Assembly (NCBI RefSeq): GCF_001509795.1 | Contig: NZ_LLZN01000067.1 | Span: 124,001 to 188,000, forward strand | Source: Streptomyces sp. NRRL WC-3605 | GTDB lineage: Bacteria; Actinomycetota; Actinomycetes; Streptomycetales; Streptomycetaceae | Length of the DNA: 64,000 nt | Direction: 5' to 3' | Shown here: in pieces, positions 1 through 7,364 of the stretch | How positions within the stretch are numbered: position 1 is the stretch's first letter | How the letters are laid out: each line of letters starts with the position of its first letter | Made by a program: the position numbers and the translations under genes | The notes under the pieces: generated by a model | What the model saw: only the letters and a program-made list of their open reading frames with translations | The model's database searches: none | What the model was told of the DNA's origin: nothing

Positions 1-37
1 CGGCTGAGCCAAACGCAGAGCTAATCGAGGGGCACGT

Positions 38-730
38 ATGTCCGGACTGATCGACACCACGGAGATGTATCTCCGCACCATCCTCGAGCTGGAGGAGGAA
101 GGTGTGGTCCCCATGCGCGCCCGGATCGCCGAGCGGCTGGACCAGAGCGGGCCGACCGTGAGCCAGACCGTGGCCCGGATGGAGCGGGACGGCCTGGTGT
201 CCGTCGCCACCGACCGGCACCTGGAGCTCACCGACGAGGGGCGCCGCCTGGCCACGCGCGTCATGCGCAAGCACCGCCTGGCCGAGTGTCTGCTGGTCGA
301 CGTGATCGGCCTGGAGTGGGAGCAGGTGCACGCCGAGGCGTGCCGCTGGGAGCACGTGATGAGCGAGGCCGTGGAGCGGCGCGTGCTGGAGCTGCTGCGC
401 CACCCCACGGAGTCGCCGTACGGCAACCCCATCCCGGGCCTGGAGGAGCTGGGCGAGAAGGACGGCGCCGACCCCTTCCTCGACGAGGGCATGGTGTCGC
501 TGGCCGACCTGGACCCGGGCGCCGACGGCAAGACGGTGGTCGTGCGCCGGATCGGCGAGCCGATCCAGACCGACGCCCAGCTGATGTACACGCTGCGCCG
601 GGCGGGCGTGCAGCCCGGCTCGGTGGTGAGCGTGACCGAGTCGGCGGGCGGTGTCCTGGTCGGCAGCAGCGGCGAGGCGGCCGAGCTGGACTCGGAGGTC
701 GCCTCCCACGTGTTCGTCGCGAAGCGCTAG
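38..730 (+). CDS. dmdR1: DtxR-family iron-dependent repressor DmdR1
   Basis: Metal-dependent DNA-binding repressor of iron uptake and siderophore genes, 230 aa. An N-terminal winged helix (about residues 1-65) is followed by the dimerisation and metal-binding domain and a C-terminal SH3-like domain. Every metal ligand of corynebacterial DtxR is present at the same number: Met10, His79, Glu83, His98, Cys102, Glu105 and His106 (motif CRWEH). The ATG follows a purine-rich GAGGGG. The gene stands alone and ends in a strong hairpin. Synteny with purU and the sigma operon to the right points to dmdR1 rather than the paralogue dmdR2. In S. coelicolor an antiparallel gene, adm, overlaps dmdR1; an open antisense frame also exists here (see findings). 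Confidence 0.93.
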   Translation: MSGLIDTTEMYLRTILELEEEGVVPMRARIAERLDQSGPTVSQTVARMERDGLVSVATDRHLELTDEGRRLATRVMRKHRLAECLLVDVIGLEWEQVHAEACRWEHVMSEAVERRVLELLRHPTESPYGNPIPGLEELGEKDGADPFLDEGMVSLADLDPGADGKTVVVRRIGEPIQTDAQLMYTLRRAGVQPGSVVSVTESAGGVLVGSSGEAAELDSEVASHVFVAKR

Positions 731-786
731 GGGGTGTCTTGTCGATCGCGCCGGGAGCCCGGCCTGATCGACAAGACACCCCCTAG
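727..786. terminator. 21-bp perfect inverted repeat after dmdR1
   Basis: Positions 727-747 are exactly complementary to 766-786, and the 18-nt loop contains its own 6-bp hairpin (750-755 with 758-763). The left arm includes the dmdR1 stop codon. There is no T-run, which is usual for Streptomyces terminators. A bidirectional terminator is likely, but the very long perfect stem is also compatible with a palindromic mobile repeat. Confidence 0.7.
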
Positions 787-858
787 TGCTGTGACCGGGA
801 AGGTTCGCCGGGAAGCTGCCGGGCGCCGCGAGCCGGTGAAGCTTTCCGGTCACAGCAC
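786..858. repeat. Second inverted repeat abutting the dmdR1 hairpin
   Basis: GTGCTGTGACCGG (786-798) pairs exactly with 846-858, enclosing a 47-nt loop rich in CCGG. It starts on the last base of the previous stem, so the two palindromes form one composite element of about 130 bp. The role is unknown; terminator or palindromic intergenic repeat. Confidence 0.6.
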
Positions 859-1030
859 CGGACGTACCCGCCGTCCGGCAAGATCCAGTGCTCCGAATCG
901 CAGCGCGAGGCCCGCGCGCGTGCGAGGCTGTCGGCTGAGGCATCCGACCTGAGAGCTCTTGGCCGTGACCCGGCGCCGCCGTGTCCGGCCGGGGAAGGGG
1001 CGGGAGGAGATGTGCCGTCGCCGTGGAGAG

Positions 1031-1058
1031 GGCCCCGGCGCCGTGTGGCGCCGGGGCC
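1031..1058. terminator. 12-bp GC hairpin with GTGT loop
   Basis: GGCCCCGGCGCC at 1031-1042 is exactly complementary to 1047-1058 around a 4-nt loop. It is a strong intrinsic stem-loop in non-coding DNA; with no gene ending beside it, the orientation is unclear. Confidence 0.5.
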
Positions 1059-1222
1059 TGTCCTCCCCTGCTGACCCGGAGCCCCGAGCTCCCAGGGTCA
1101 TCCCCCTCGGACCGTTTTCCCCGAGCGGTCCGCCTCCCGATGAAGGTCTCCCCCCGGCGAAGGCGATCAATCACGACGAGGGGTCACCCGAAGGTGGGGT
1201 GTTGTCCGCGAGAACCGCGTTT

Positions 1223-1238
1223 TCGAATGAGGGTTCGA
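1223..1238. promoter_or_regulatory. Candidate LexA (SOS) box
   Basis: TCGAATGAGGGTTCGA differs in one base from the actinobacterial LexA consensus TCGAAC-N4-GTTCGA and has the correct spacing. TAGTCT directly to the right could be a -10 element on the + strand. The nearest downstream gene is the hydrolase at 1478, about 240 bp away. One site alone is suggestive only. Confidence 0.4.
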
Positions 1239-1477
1239 TAGTCTGCGGTGACAGGTCGGGCGGACCGTGCGCTGCAGAGGTGTGCGCATAAGATCACGTC
1301 GGACACACAGGACATGCACACCGTTCGCGAGGGGGTCGTCACCGCGGGGGACGCGGGCGGCGGCGAGGTGCGCGGACGGGTGACGGCGGATACGGCAGGC
1401 ACAGACGGAGCAGGCGGACGCGGAGCACAGGACCGCCCACGAGCGGTCCGAGTGGAGCTAGGGGGGTGCCAGGACCA

Positions 1478-2344
1478 ATGGCGCGGCGCATCGACGTGAC
1501 CGGGACGGACGGCGTACGTCTCGCGGCCTGGGAGTTCGGCGACCCCCCGAAGTCCGGCCTCCATCCGGCACCCCAGGACACCCCCGGAGTGCTGTTACTG
1601 CACGGCCTGATGGGCCGCGCCTCCCACTGGGCCTCCACCGCCCGCTGGCTCTCCGAGCGGCATCGCGCGATCGCCCTCGACCAGCGGGGCCACGGCCGCA
1701 GCGACAAGCCCACCGGGGCCGCCTACACACGCGAGGCGTACGTCGACGACGCCGAGGCGGCCCTCGAACAGCTCGGCCTGAGCCGGGCCGTCCTCATCGG
1801 GCACGCCATGGGCGCCCTGACCGCCTGGCAGCTCGCCGCCCGCCGCCCCGACCTGGTGAGCGGCGTCGTCATCTGCGACATGCGGGCCTCCGCGCTCGGC
1901 GCGGCCTCGCAGCGCGTGTGGGCGGAGTGGTTCAAGGCCTGGCCGGTCCCCTTCGCCACCCTCGCCGACGTCCGCAAGTGGTTCGGCGAGGACGACCCGT
2001 GGGTCGAGCGCCCCAACCCCGCCCGCGGCGAGTTCTACGCCGAGGTCATGCACGAGTGCGAGGACGGCTGGCGTCCGGTCTTCGACCCGGAGCAGATGCT
2101 GCGCACCCGCGAAACCTGGGTGCACGACGCGCACTGGGAGGAGCTGGCCCAGGTCAGGTGCCCGGCACTGGTCGTGCGCGGACTCGACGGCGAGCTGGGG
2201 CGGGCCGAGGCCCAGGAGATGGTCCGCGTCCTGCCGCGCGGGCAGTACGCGGAGGTCTCGGACGCCGGCCACCTGGTCCACTACGACCAGCCGGAGGGCT
2301 GGCGCCGCGCCGTGGAGCCGTTCCTGGACGCGGTGTGGGCCTGA
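1478..2344 (+). CDS. Alpha/beta hydrolase-fold protein lacking the nucleophile serine
   Basis: Single-domain alpha/beta-hydrolase fold, about 288 aa from the ATG. The oxyanion-hole motif HGLMG, RGHGRSD after strand 4, a late Asp (VVRGLDGE) and the terminal catalytic His (SDAGHLVHYD) are present. The nucleophile elbow, normally G-x-S-x-G, reads GHAMG: the serine is alanine (GCC at 1805-1807). Either the protein is not a classical serine hydrolase or it acts as a binding or scaffold protein. A GTG at 1466 would add four residues; I prefer the ATG at 1478, which has AGGA close upstream. It is monocistronic and convergent with the ABC permease gene. Confidence 0.8.
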   Translation: MARRIDVTGTDGVRLAAWEFGDPPKSGLHPAPQDTPGVLLLHGLMGRASHWASTARWLSERHRAIALDQRGHGRSDKPTGAAYTREAYVDDAEAALEQLGLSRAVLIGHAMGALTAWQLAARRPDLVSGVVICDMRASALGAASQRVWAEWFKAWPVPFATLADVRKWFGEDDPWVERPNPARGEFYAEVMHECEDGWRPVFDPEQMLRTRETWVHDAHWEELAQVRCPALVVRGLDGELGRAEAQEMVRVLPRGQYAEVSDAGHLVHYDQPEGWRRAVEPFLDAVWA

Positions 2345-2386
2345 GAACTCCGGACACAGGAGTGGCGCCCGCCGGGCGGTCGCGGC

Positions 2387-3979
2387 TCAGCCCTTGCTGA
2401 CCGCCGTGAGGATCTCCGGGAGGCGCGCCGCCGTCCGGGGCGCCGCGAGCCGCAGGCCCAGCAGCGTGAGCGCCGCTCCGTAGGCCGCCCCCGCGGGCAG
2501 CAGCAGCCAGGTCCACGCCTCGCCGCCCTCGCTGACCCGCAGCCAGATCGTCACCGCGATCACCGGGGCGCACAGCAGGGCCGCCGCGACCATGCCGCCG
2601 AAGATGGAGATCCAGGCGAGGCCCACCTGCCCGGGGGCGACGTTCTTGTGGCCCTCCTGCGGGATCGAGTACGGGAAGCGGGCCGACGTCCAGGCGCCGG
2701 TCGCCAGCATCGCGCCGAGCAGCGCGAAGGACAGCCCCAGCACCTCCGGCAGCCGGCGCCAGTCCCCGATGAGGGCCGTCGTCACCACGGTGACGAGCGT
2801 GGCGTACGGCAGGGTGATCAGGAGCAGGGCCAGCGCCCGGCCGCGCAGCTCCACGTACGCGTCCCGAGGCGAGGAGATCGTCATCGCGACCATCCAGAAC
2901 GCGGACGTGTCCTGCCCGAACTGGTTGTACATCTGGATGCCGAGCATCCCGGCCGCGAAGCAGGCGAAGTAGATCGACCCGGTGCCCTGGACGGCGTTGA
3001 ACACCGGCACGATCAGGCCGATGACCAGCGAGGTCACCCAGGCCGCCTTGGTCTTCGGGTCCCGCCAGACATAGCGCAGGCTGCGCTCCATGACGGTGCC
3101 GGTGCGCCCCGCGGGCAGCAGCCGGGCCGCGCCGCCCGCGCCCTTCTCCCCTACGGCGCTCTCGCCGGCCGCCTGGAGGGTCGAACCGTCCGGCGCGGTC
3201 ATCAGCCGGGTCAGATGCCGCGACCAGAGCGCGATCAGGGCGGCCAACGCGAGCGCGCACAGGCCCAGTTGCAGTGCGGCCGCGCCGTAGGAGCCCTCGC
3301 TCACGGACCGTACGGCCCCGATCGCGGACCCCGGCGGCACCCAGCGCAGTACGTCCGCCAGCGGGTCGAGTCGCCCGAGCCCCGCCGAACCGATGCGCTG
3401 GGCCGCGAAGTTGACGACCTGCGCCCCGATCGCGACGACCAGTCCGCTCAGCACGGCCAGATCGCGGCCCTTGCGGCTGGTCAGCAGCCGGATGTTCGCG
3501 GCGGCGACCGCGCGCGCCAGCGCCACGCACACCAGCAGGGCCAGCGCGACGCCGACCACACCGACGGCGAACGCCGCCGCGCCGTGCGCCACCGCGATCA
3601 CCGACCCGGTGAGCAGGCACAGCGTGAACAGCGGCCCGATGCCCACCAGGGAGGCCACCAGCAGCGCCCGCACGAGCGGCCGGGGCCGCAGCGGCAGCAT
3701 CACGAGCCGCGTCGGGTCGAGGGTCTCGTCGCCACCCGGGAAGAACAGCGGCATCACCGCCCAGCCCAGCGCGAGCACCGCGACCAGCAGGACGACCAGG
3801 GCGTCGGCGTGCGCGGTGCCCCGCAGCAGGATCAGGCCGAGCAGCTGGAGCGCGGCGAACAGCAGCGCCACGACCGCCGAGGCGATCCAGGCGGCCCGGC
3901 GGCCCCCGGACTGGCGCAGCCCGTTGCGCAGCAGCGACAGCTTCAGCCGGACGAAGACCCCGGTCACGTCGGTGCTCAT
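2387..3979 (-). CDS. ABC transporter permease (multi-span membrane protein)
   Basis: About 530 aa with roughly ten to twelve hydrophobic segments, for example around residues 25-50, 60-80, 110-135 and 140-165. It pairs with the ATPase gene upstream: its ATG overlaps the ATPase stop as ATGA, which shows translational coupling and fixes the start at 3979 rather than in the long upstream open frame. It belongs to the export-type permeases found with single ABC ATPases. The substrate cannot be told from sequence. Confidence 0.85.
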   Translation of the reverse strand: MSTDVTGVFVRLKLSLLRNGLRQSGGRRAAWIASAVVALLFAALQLLGLILLRGTAHADALVVLLVAVLALGWAVMPLFFPGGDETLDPTRLVMLPLRPRPLVRALLVASLVGIGPLFTLCLLTGSVIAVAHGAAAFAVGVVGVALALLVCVALARAVAAANIRLLTSRKGRDLAVLSGLVVAIGAQVVNFAAQRIGSAGLGRLDPLADVLRWVPPGSAIGAVRSVSEGSYGAAALQLGLCALALAALIALWSRHLTRLMTAPDGSTLQAAGESAVGEKGAGGAARLLPAGRTGTVMERSLRYVWRDPKTKAAWVTSLVIGLIVPVFNAVQGTGSIYFACFAAGMLGIQMYNQFGQDTSAFWMVAMTISSPRDAYVELRGRALALLLITLPYATLVTVVTTALIGDWRRLPEVLGLSFALLGAMLATGAWTSARFPYSIPQEGHKNVAPGQVGLAWISIFGGMVAAALLCAPVIAVTIWLRVSEGGEAWTWLLLPAGAAYGAALTLLGLRLAAPRTAARLPEILTAVSKG

Positions 3980-4749
3980 CGGGTCCCGCCGCCCAGCCAG
4001 TCGAGGTCGGTCCCGGCGTCCCGGCCGTGCGCGCCGACCAGTTCGAGGAACGCCTGCTGCAGAGAGGGCGCCTCGCCGCGCACCTCGGCGAGCGGCCCGT
4101 GGGCGCGGATGCGTCCGGCCGCCATGACGGCGACCCAGTCGCACAGCGACTCGACCAGCTCCATCACATGGGAGGAGAAGACGACCGTGGCGCCGGAGGC
4201 GGTGAAGCGTTCCAGCACCCCCCGGATCGTCTGGGCGGACACCGGGTCGACACCTTCGAACGGCTCGTCCAGGAACAGCACTTCGGGGTTGTGCAGCAGG
4301 GCCGCGGCGAGCCCGATCTTCTTGCGCATGCCCGTCGAGTAGTCGACGACCAGTTTGTGCTGGGCCCCGGCGAGGTCGAGGACGTCGAGCAGCTGCGTGG
4401 CCCGCTTGTCGACCTCGGCACCCGGGAGCCCGCGGAGCCGTCCCGTGTAGCCCAGCAACTCCCGCCCGGACAGCCGCTCGAAGAGCCGCAGCCCCTCGGG
4501 CAGCACACCGATGCGGGCCTTGACCTCCGCGGGGTCGCGCCACACGTCGTGCCCGACCACCTCCACGGACCCCTGGTCGGGCCTGAGCAGCCCGGTCACC
4601 ATGGACAGGGTGGTGGTCTTGCCGGCTCCGTTGGGGCCGACGAGCCCGATGAACTTCCCGGCGGGCAGCTCCAGATCGATCCCGGCGACGGCGACCTGCT
4701 GCCCGAACCGCTTCCAGAGCCCGTGAACGCGTACGGCTGCTGACGTCAT
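3976..4749 (-). CDS. ABC transporter ATP-binding protein
   Basis: ABC ATPase of 257 aa. Walker A GPNGAGKT lies at residues 38-45; further on are the Q-loop, a signature-like YSTGMRKK, Walker B LFLDEP and the switch His in SSHVME. These features place it in the CcmA/multidrug-export class that powers a separate permease, the next gene, with which it overlaps by 4 nt. It is the first gene of a two-gene operon reading leftwards. The substrate is unknown. Confidence 0.92.
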   Translation of the reverse strand: MTSAAVRVHGLWKRFGQQVAVAGIDLELPAGKFIGLVGPNGAGKTTTLSMVTGLLRPDQGSVEVVGHDVWRDPAEVKARIGVLPEGLRLFERLSGRELLGYTGRLRGLPGAEVDKRATQLLDVLDLAGAQHKLVVDYSTGMRKKIGLAAALLHNPEVLFLDEPFEGVDPVSAQTIRGVLERFTASGATVVFSSHVMELVESLCDWVAVMAAGRIRAHGPLAEVRGEAPSLQQAFLELVGAHGRDAGTDLDWLGGGTR

Positions 4750-4785
4750 GCGGGGAACCCTACGGGCCGGGTGGTGGCCGGGGGA

Positions 4786-5448
4786 CTACCGGTCGCGGCC
4801 GCACGCGTACGCGAGCGGCGAGATCAGCTCCTCGGCGTCCGGCAGCCAGCGGTTCGCGGGGGTGGGCCGGCACGCCCACTGCACGGCGCCCCGGGAGCCG
4901 AACCGGGTGGGCGGGGCGGCGACCCAGGCCCCCTCGCCCAGCGCGACCAGGTCCAGCGAGCCCATCGACCAGCCCAGCCGGCGCACCAGGTCGGGCAGCT
5001 TCACGGCGGCGCCGGGCAGCACGAAGAAGTGCATCCGGCGGTCAGGCGCCAGCGTCACCGGGCCGAGCGTCAGCTCCATCCGCTCCATGCGGGCCAGCGC
5101 CAGGAAGCCGGCGGTCTCCGGGACGGACAGCGCGTCGAAGGTACGCCCCGTGGGCAGCAGGATCGACGCGGCCGGCTGCTTCTGCCAGAGGCGGCGCGCG
5201 ACCGTGGCGCTCCCCGTCGCCTGGGTCGCCCAGTCGGGGCGCGCGGGGTGGGCGCCCGGCGCGGGGCACGCCGCGTCGCCGCAGGAGCAGTACGGCACTC
5301 CGTCGACGGCCTCCAGCCAGGTCCCCGGAAACACGTCCCAGTGACGCTCCTCGGCGTAACGGACGGCGGTCTCCAGCAGCGAATCCCCGCGCTGCTTCGG
5401 AATCTGTGCGGCTTCGGTGGCCGGGATCGTCTCTTCCACGCTCAGCAC
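4786..5448 (-). CDS. Bifunctional primase/polymerase-like (PrimPol N-domain) protein
   Basis: About 220 aa, resembling the short Streptomyces proteins annotated as bifunctional DNA primase/polymerase. A conserved Cys cluster CSCGDAACPAPGAHP follows an N-terminal helix (LLETAVRYAEERHWDVFPG), with a TGRTFD stretch further on. I cannot see the acidic catalytic pair expected of an active PrimPol, so enzymatic activity is doubtful. Possible GTG starts lie at 5463, 5448 and 5439; none has an ideal ribosome site. It lies divergent from the NsdA-like gene. Confidence 0.65.
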   Translation of the reverse strand: MLSVEETIPATEAAQIPKQRGDSLLETAVRYAEERHWDVFPGTWLEAVDGVPYCSCGDAACPAPGAHPARPDWATQATGSATVARRLWQKQPAASILLPTGRTFDALSVPETAGFLALARMERMELTLGPVTLAPDRRMHFFVLPGAAVKLPDLVRRLGWSMGSLDLVALGEGAWVAAPPTRFGSRGAVQWACRPTPANRWLPDAEELISPLAYACGRDR

Positions 5449-5766
5449 AACTCCCGCGTCCACGCGGGGTTACGGCCCCCTCGCGCGCGGGGGAGGAGCA
5501 CTGCGCCCGTGCCCGGGGCGCATGGGAGCACGGGTGGGGGCGCGCGGGAGGATCCCCGGCCGGCGCGGGGTAGCCCCCTGGGGGGCCGGCTCCGGCCGTG
5601 ACCCCGGCAATCCTCACAAGCCTCGCATTTTCCGTATTCGGGCGGGGCATTGATCTTCACGGCCGGGAACCGCCGGGGCGCAGCCAGTGCCCCGGGCCGG
5701 GACCCGGCGGTGACAGGGACGTCAACTCGGTGCGCGGGCAGGCACCGCAGTCACAGGGGGTACGCC
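5449..5766. other. Divergent intergenic region
   Basis: About 300 bases between two divergent starts. A short AT-richer patch (around 5625-5660) is the most likely promoter zone. I see no gene or clear operator. Confidence 0.4.
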
Positions 5767-7152
5767 ATGGCCGCAAGGCCTCTCGTCGCACGGCAGCCGA
5801 ACGAACGGCTCCAGGCGCTCATCCAGGAAGCGGGCTGCTCGAACGCCGGGCTGGCCCGCCGGGTCAACATGTGCGGCGCCGAACACGGCCTCGACCTGCG
5901 CTACGACAAGACGTCCGTGGCCCGCTGGCTGCGCGGACAGCAGCCGCGGGGCCGGGCGCCCGCCATCATCGCCGAGGCGCTCGGCCGCAAGCTGGGCCGG
6001 ACCGTCACCATCGACGAGATCGGCATGGCCAACGGCAAGAACCTCGCCTCCGGCGTGGGGCTCCAGTTCTCCCCGACCGTGCTCGGGGCGATCGAGCAGG
6101 TGTGTGAGCTGTGGCGCAGCGACGTGGGCCGGCGGGACTTCCTGTCCGGTTCGTCGGTCGCCGCGTCCGCGCTCGTCGAGCCCAGCCGGGACTGGCTGAT
6201 CTCGGCACCCGACGCGCAGGTCGCGCGCTCGGCCGGCCCGCGGGTGGGCCCCTCCGACGTGGCCGCGGTGCGCGCCATGACCCAGGCTCTCGTGGACCTG
6301 GACCACCAGTACGGCAGCGGGCATGTACGCCCGGTCGTCGTGCACTACCTCAACAGCGTCGTCTCCGGGCTGCTGGCCGGGTCGTACCGGGAGGCCGTCG
6401 GACGGGAACTGTTCGCCGCCGTCGCGCGGTTGACGGAGCTCGCCGGCTACATGGCCGTGGACACCGGGCAGCCGGGCCTCGCCCAGCGCTACTACATCCA
6501 GGCGCTGCGTCTCGCGCAGGCGGCCGGGGACCGGGGGTACGGCGGCTATGTGCTGGCCGCCTCGATGAGCCACCTCGCCGCCCAGCTCGGAAACCCCCGG
6601 GAGATCGCCCAGTTGGCGCGGGCGGCGCAGGAGGGCGCACGGGGGCGGGTGACCCCGCGGGCCGAGGCGATGTTCCACGCGGCCGAGGCGCGCGGGCACG
6701 CGCTGCTGGGCGACGCGCGCGCCGCCCAGGTGTCGTCCGGGCGGGCCGTCGCCGCGCTGGAGGCGGCGGACCCGGCCTCCGGCGACGACCCGGCGTGGAT
6801 CGGCCACTTCGACGAGGCGTACCTCGCCGACGAGTTGGCGCACTGCCACCGCGACCTCGGTCAGGCGGAGGCGGCGGCGCGGCGCGCGCGGGAGTCGCTG
6901 GCCGGCCTGCCGGAGACGAAGGCGCGCCGCCGTGCCATCGGATATGTGCTTCTCGCCACAGCCCAGGTGCAGCAGCGGGAGATCGAACAGGCCTGCTACA
7001 CCGGTCTGAAGGCCGTGGAGCTGCTGGAGACCCTGCGCTCCAACCGGGGCGCCGAGTATCTGGAGGACTTCCAGCAGCGCCTGGAGCCGTTCCGGGACGA
7101 GCCGGTGGTCAGGGACTTCGGGGAGCGCATCGGTCTTCAGGCGGCCGCCTGA
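5767..7152 (+). CDS. NsdA-like regulator (HTH plus TPR-type repeats)
   Basis: Cytoplasmic protein of 461 aa starting at ATG 5767 behind AGGGGG. The N-terminal 75 residues (NERLQALIQEAGCSNAGLA, then SVARWLRGQQPRGRAP) resemble a Cro/XRE-type helix-turn-helix. The rest is alpha-helical with TPR-like repeats (LAQRYYIQALRLAQAAGD, DEAYLADELAHCHRDLGQ). This architecture matches the Streptomyces NsdA/SCO4114 family of developmental and antibiotic regulators; the family assignment is from recognition, not alignment. The DFLSGSSVAASAL stretch near residue 125 resembles the segment seen in such family members. Monocistronic. Confidence 0.75.
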   Translation: MAARPLVARQPNERLQALIQEAGCSNAGLARRVNMCGAEHGLDLRYDKTSVARWLRGQQPRGRAPAIIAEALGRKLGRTVTIDEIGMANGKNLASGVGLQFSPTVLGAIEQVCELWRSDVGRRDFLSGSSVAASALVEPSRDWLISAPDAQVARSAGPRVGPSDVAAVRAMTQALVDLDHQYGSGHVRPVVVHYLNSVVSGLLAGSYREAVGRELFAAVARLTELAGYMAVDTGQPGLAQRYYIQALRLAQAAGDRGYGGYVLAASMSHLAAQLGNPREIAQLARAAQEGARGRVTPRAEAMFHAAEARGHALLGDARAAQVSSGRAVAALEAADPASGDDPAWIGHFDEAYLADELAHCHRDLGQAEAAARRARESLAGLPETKARRRAIGYVLLATAQVQQREIEQACYTGLKAVELLETLRSNRGAEYLEDFQQRLEPFRDEPVVRDFGERIGLQAAA

Positions 7153-7364
7153 CGTCTCGGGCGGCGCGACGTGAAGACGAGGTGAAGGGAAGGGGGACGC
7201 GAAGCGCGGGTGGCGAGAGGGGACTTGCCGGGCGGATGAGGGGCCGGGACTGTAACGGCGGTCACAGGGGCGCCGGTCACGCACCGGGCTGCGTGGCACC
7301 GGCGTCGGCGGAGCCGGTAGCGTGAGCCGACGATTCACAAGGTCCCCCATTCGTAGGAGTCCCG

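Larger units (their letters stand above)
859..1477. other. Long non-coding stretch before the hydrolase gene
   Basis: About 620 bases without a convincing gene. Short open frames here have poor codon usage and no recognisable protein. It holds a perfect 12-bp hairpin at 1031-1058 and a LexA-like palindrome at 1223-1238. The rest probably serves as leader or promoter DNA for the gene at 1478. Confidence 0.5.

Noticed and set aside
734..952. Small gene MSCRSRREPG after dmdR1
   Set aside because: It begins inside the perfect hairpin, mirrors the antisense start because of the palindrome, and has no coding character.
2648..4342. Long + strand frame across the ABC transporter genes
   Set aside because: Antisense to well-supported permease and ATPase genes; low-complexity translation.
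4786..5463. Active replicative primase
   Set aside because: Only a short PrimPol-like protein without a visible catalytic acidic pair and no helicase or plasmid context.
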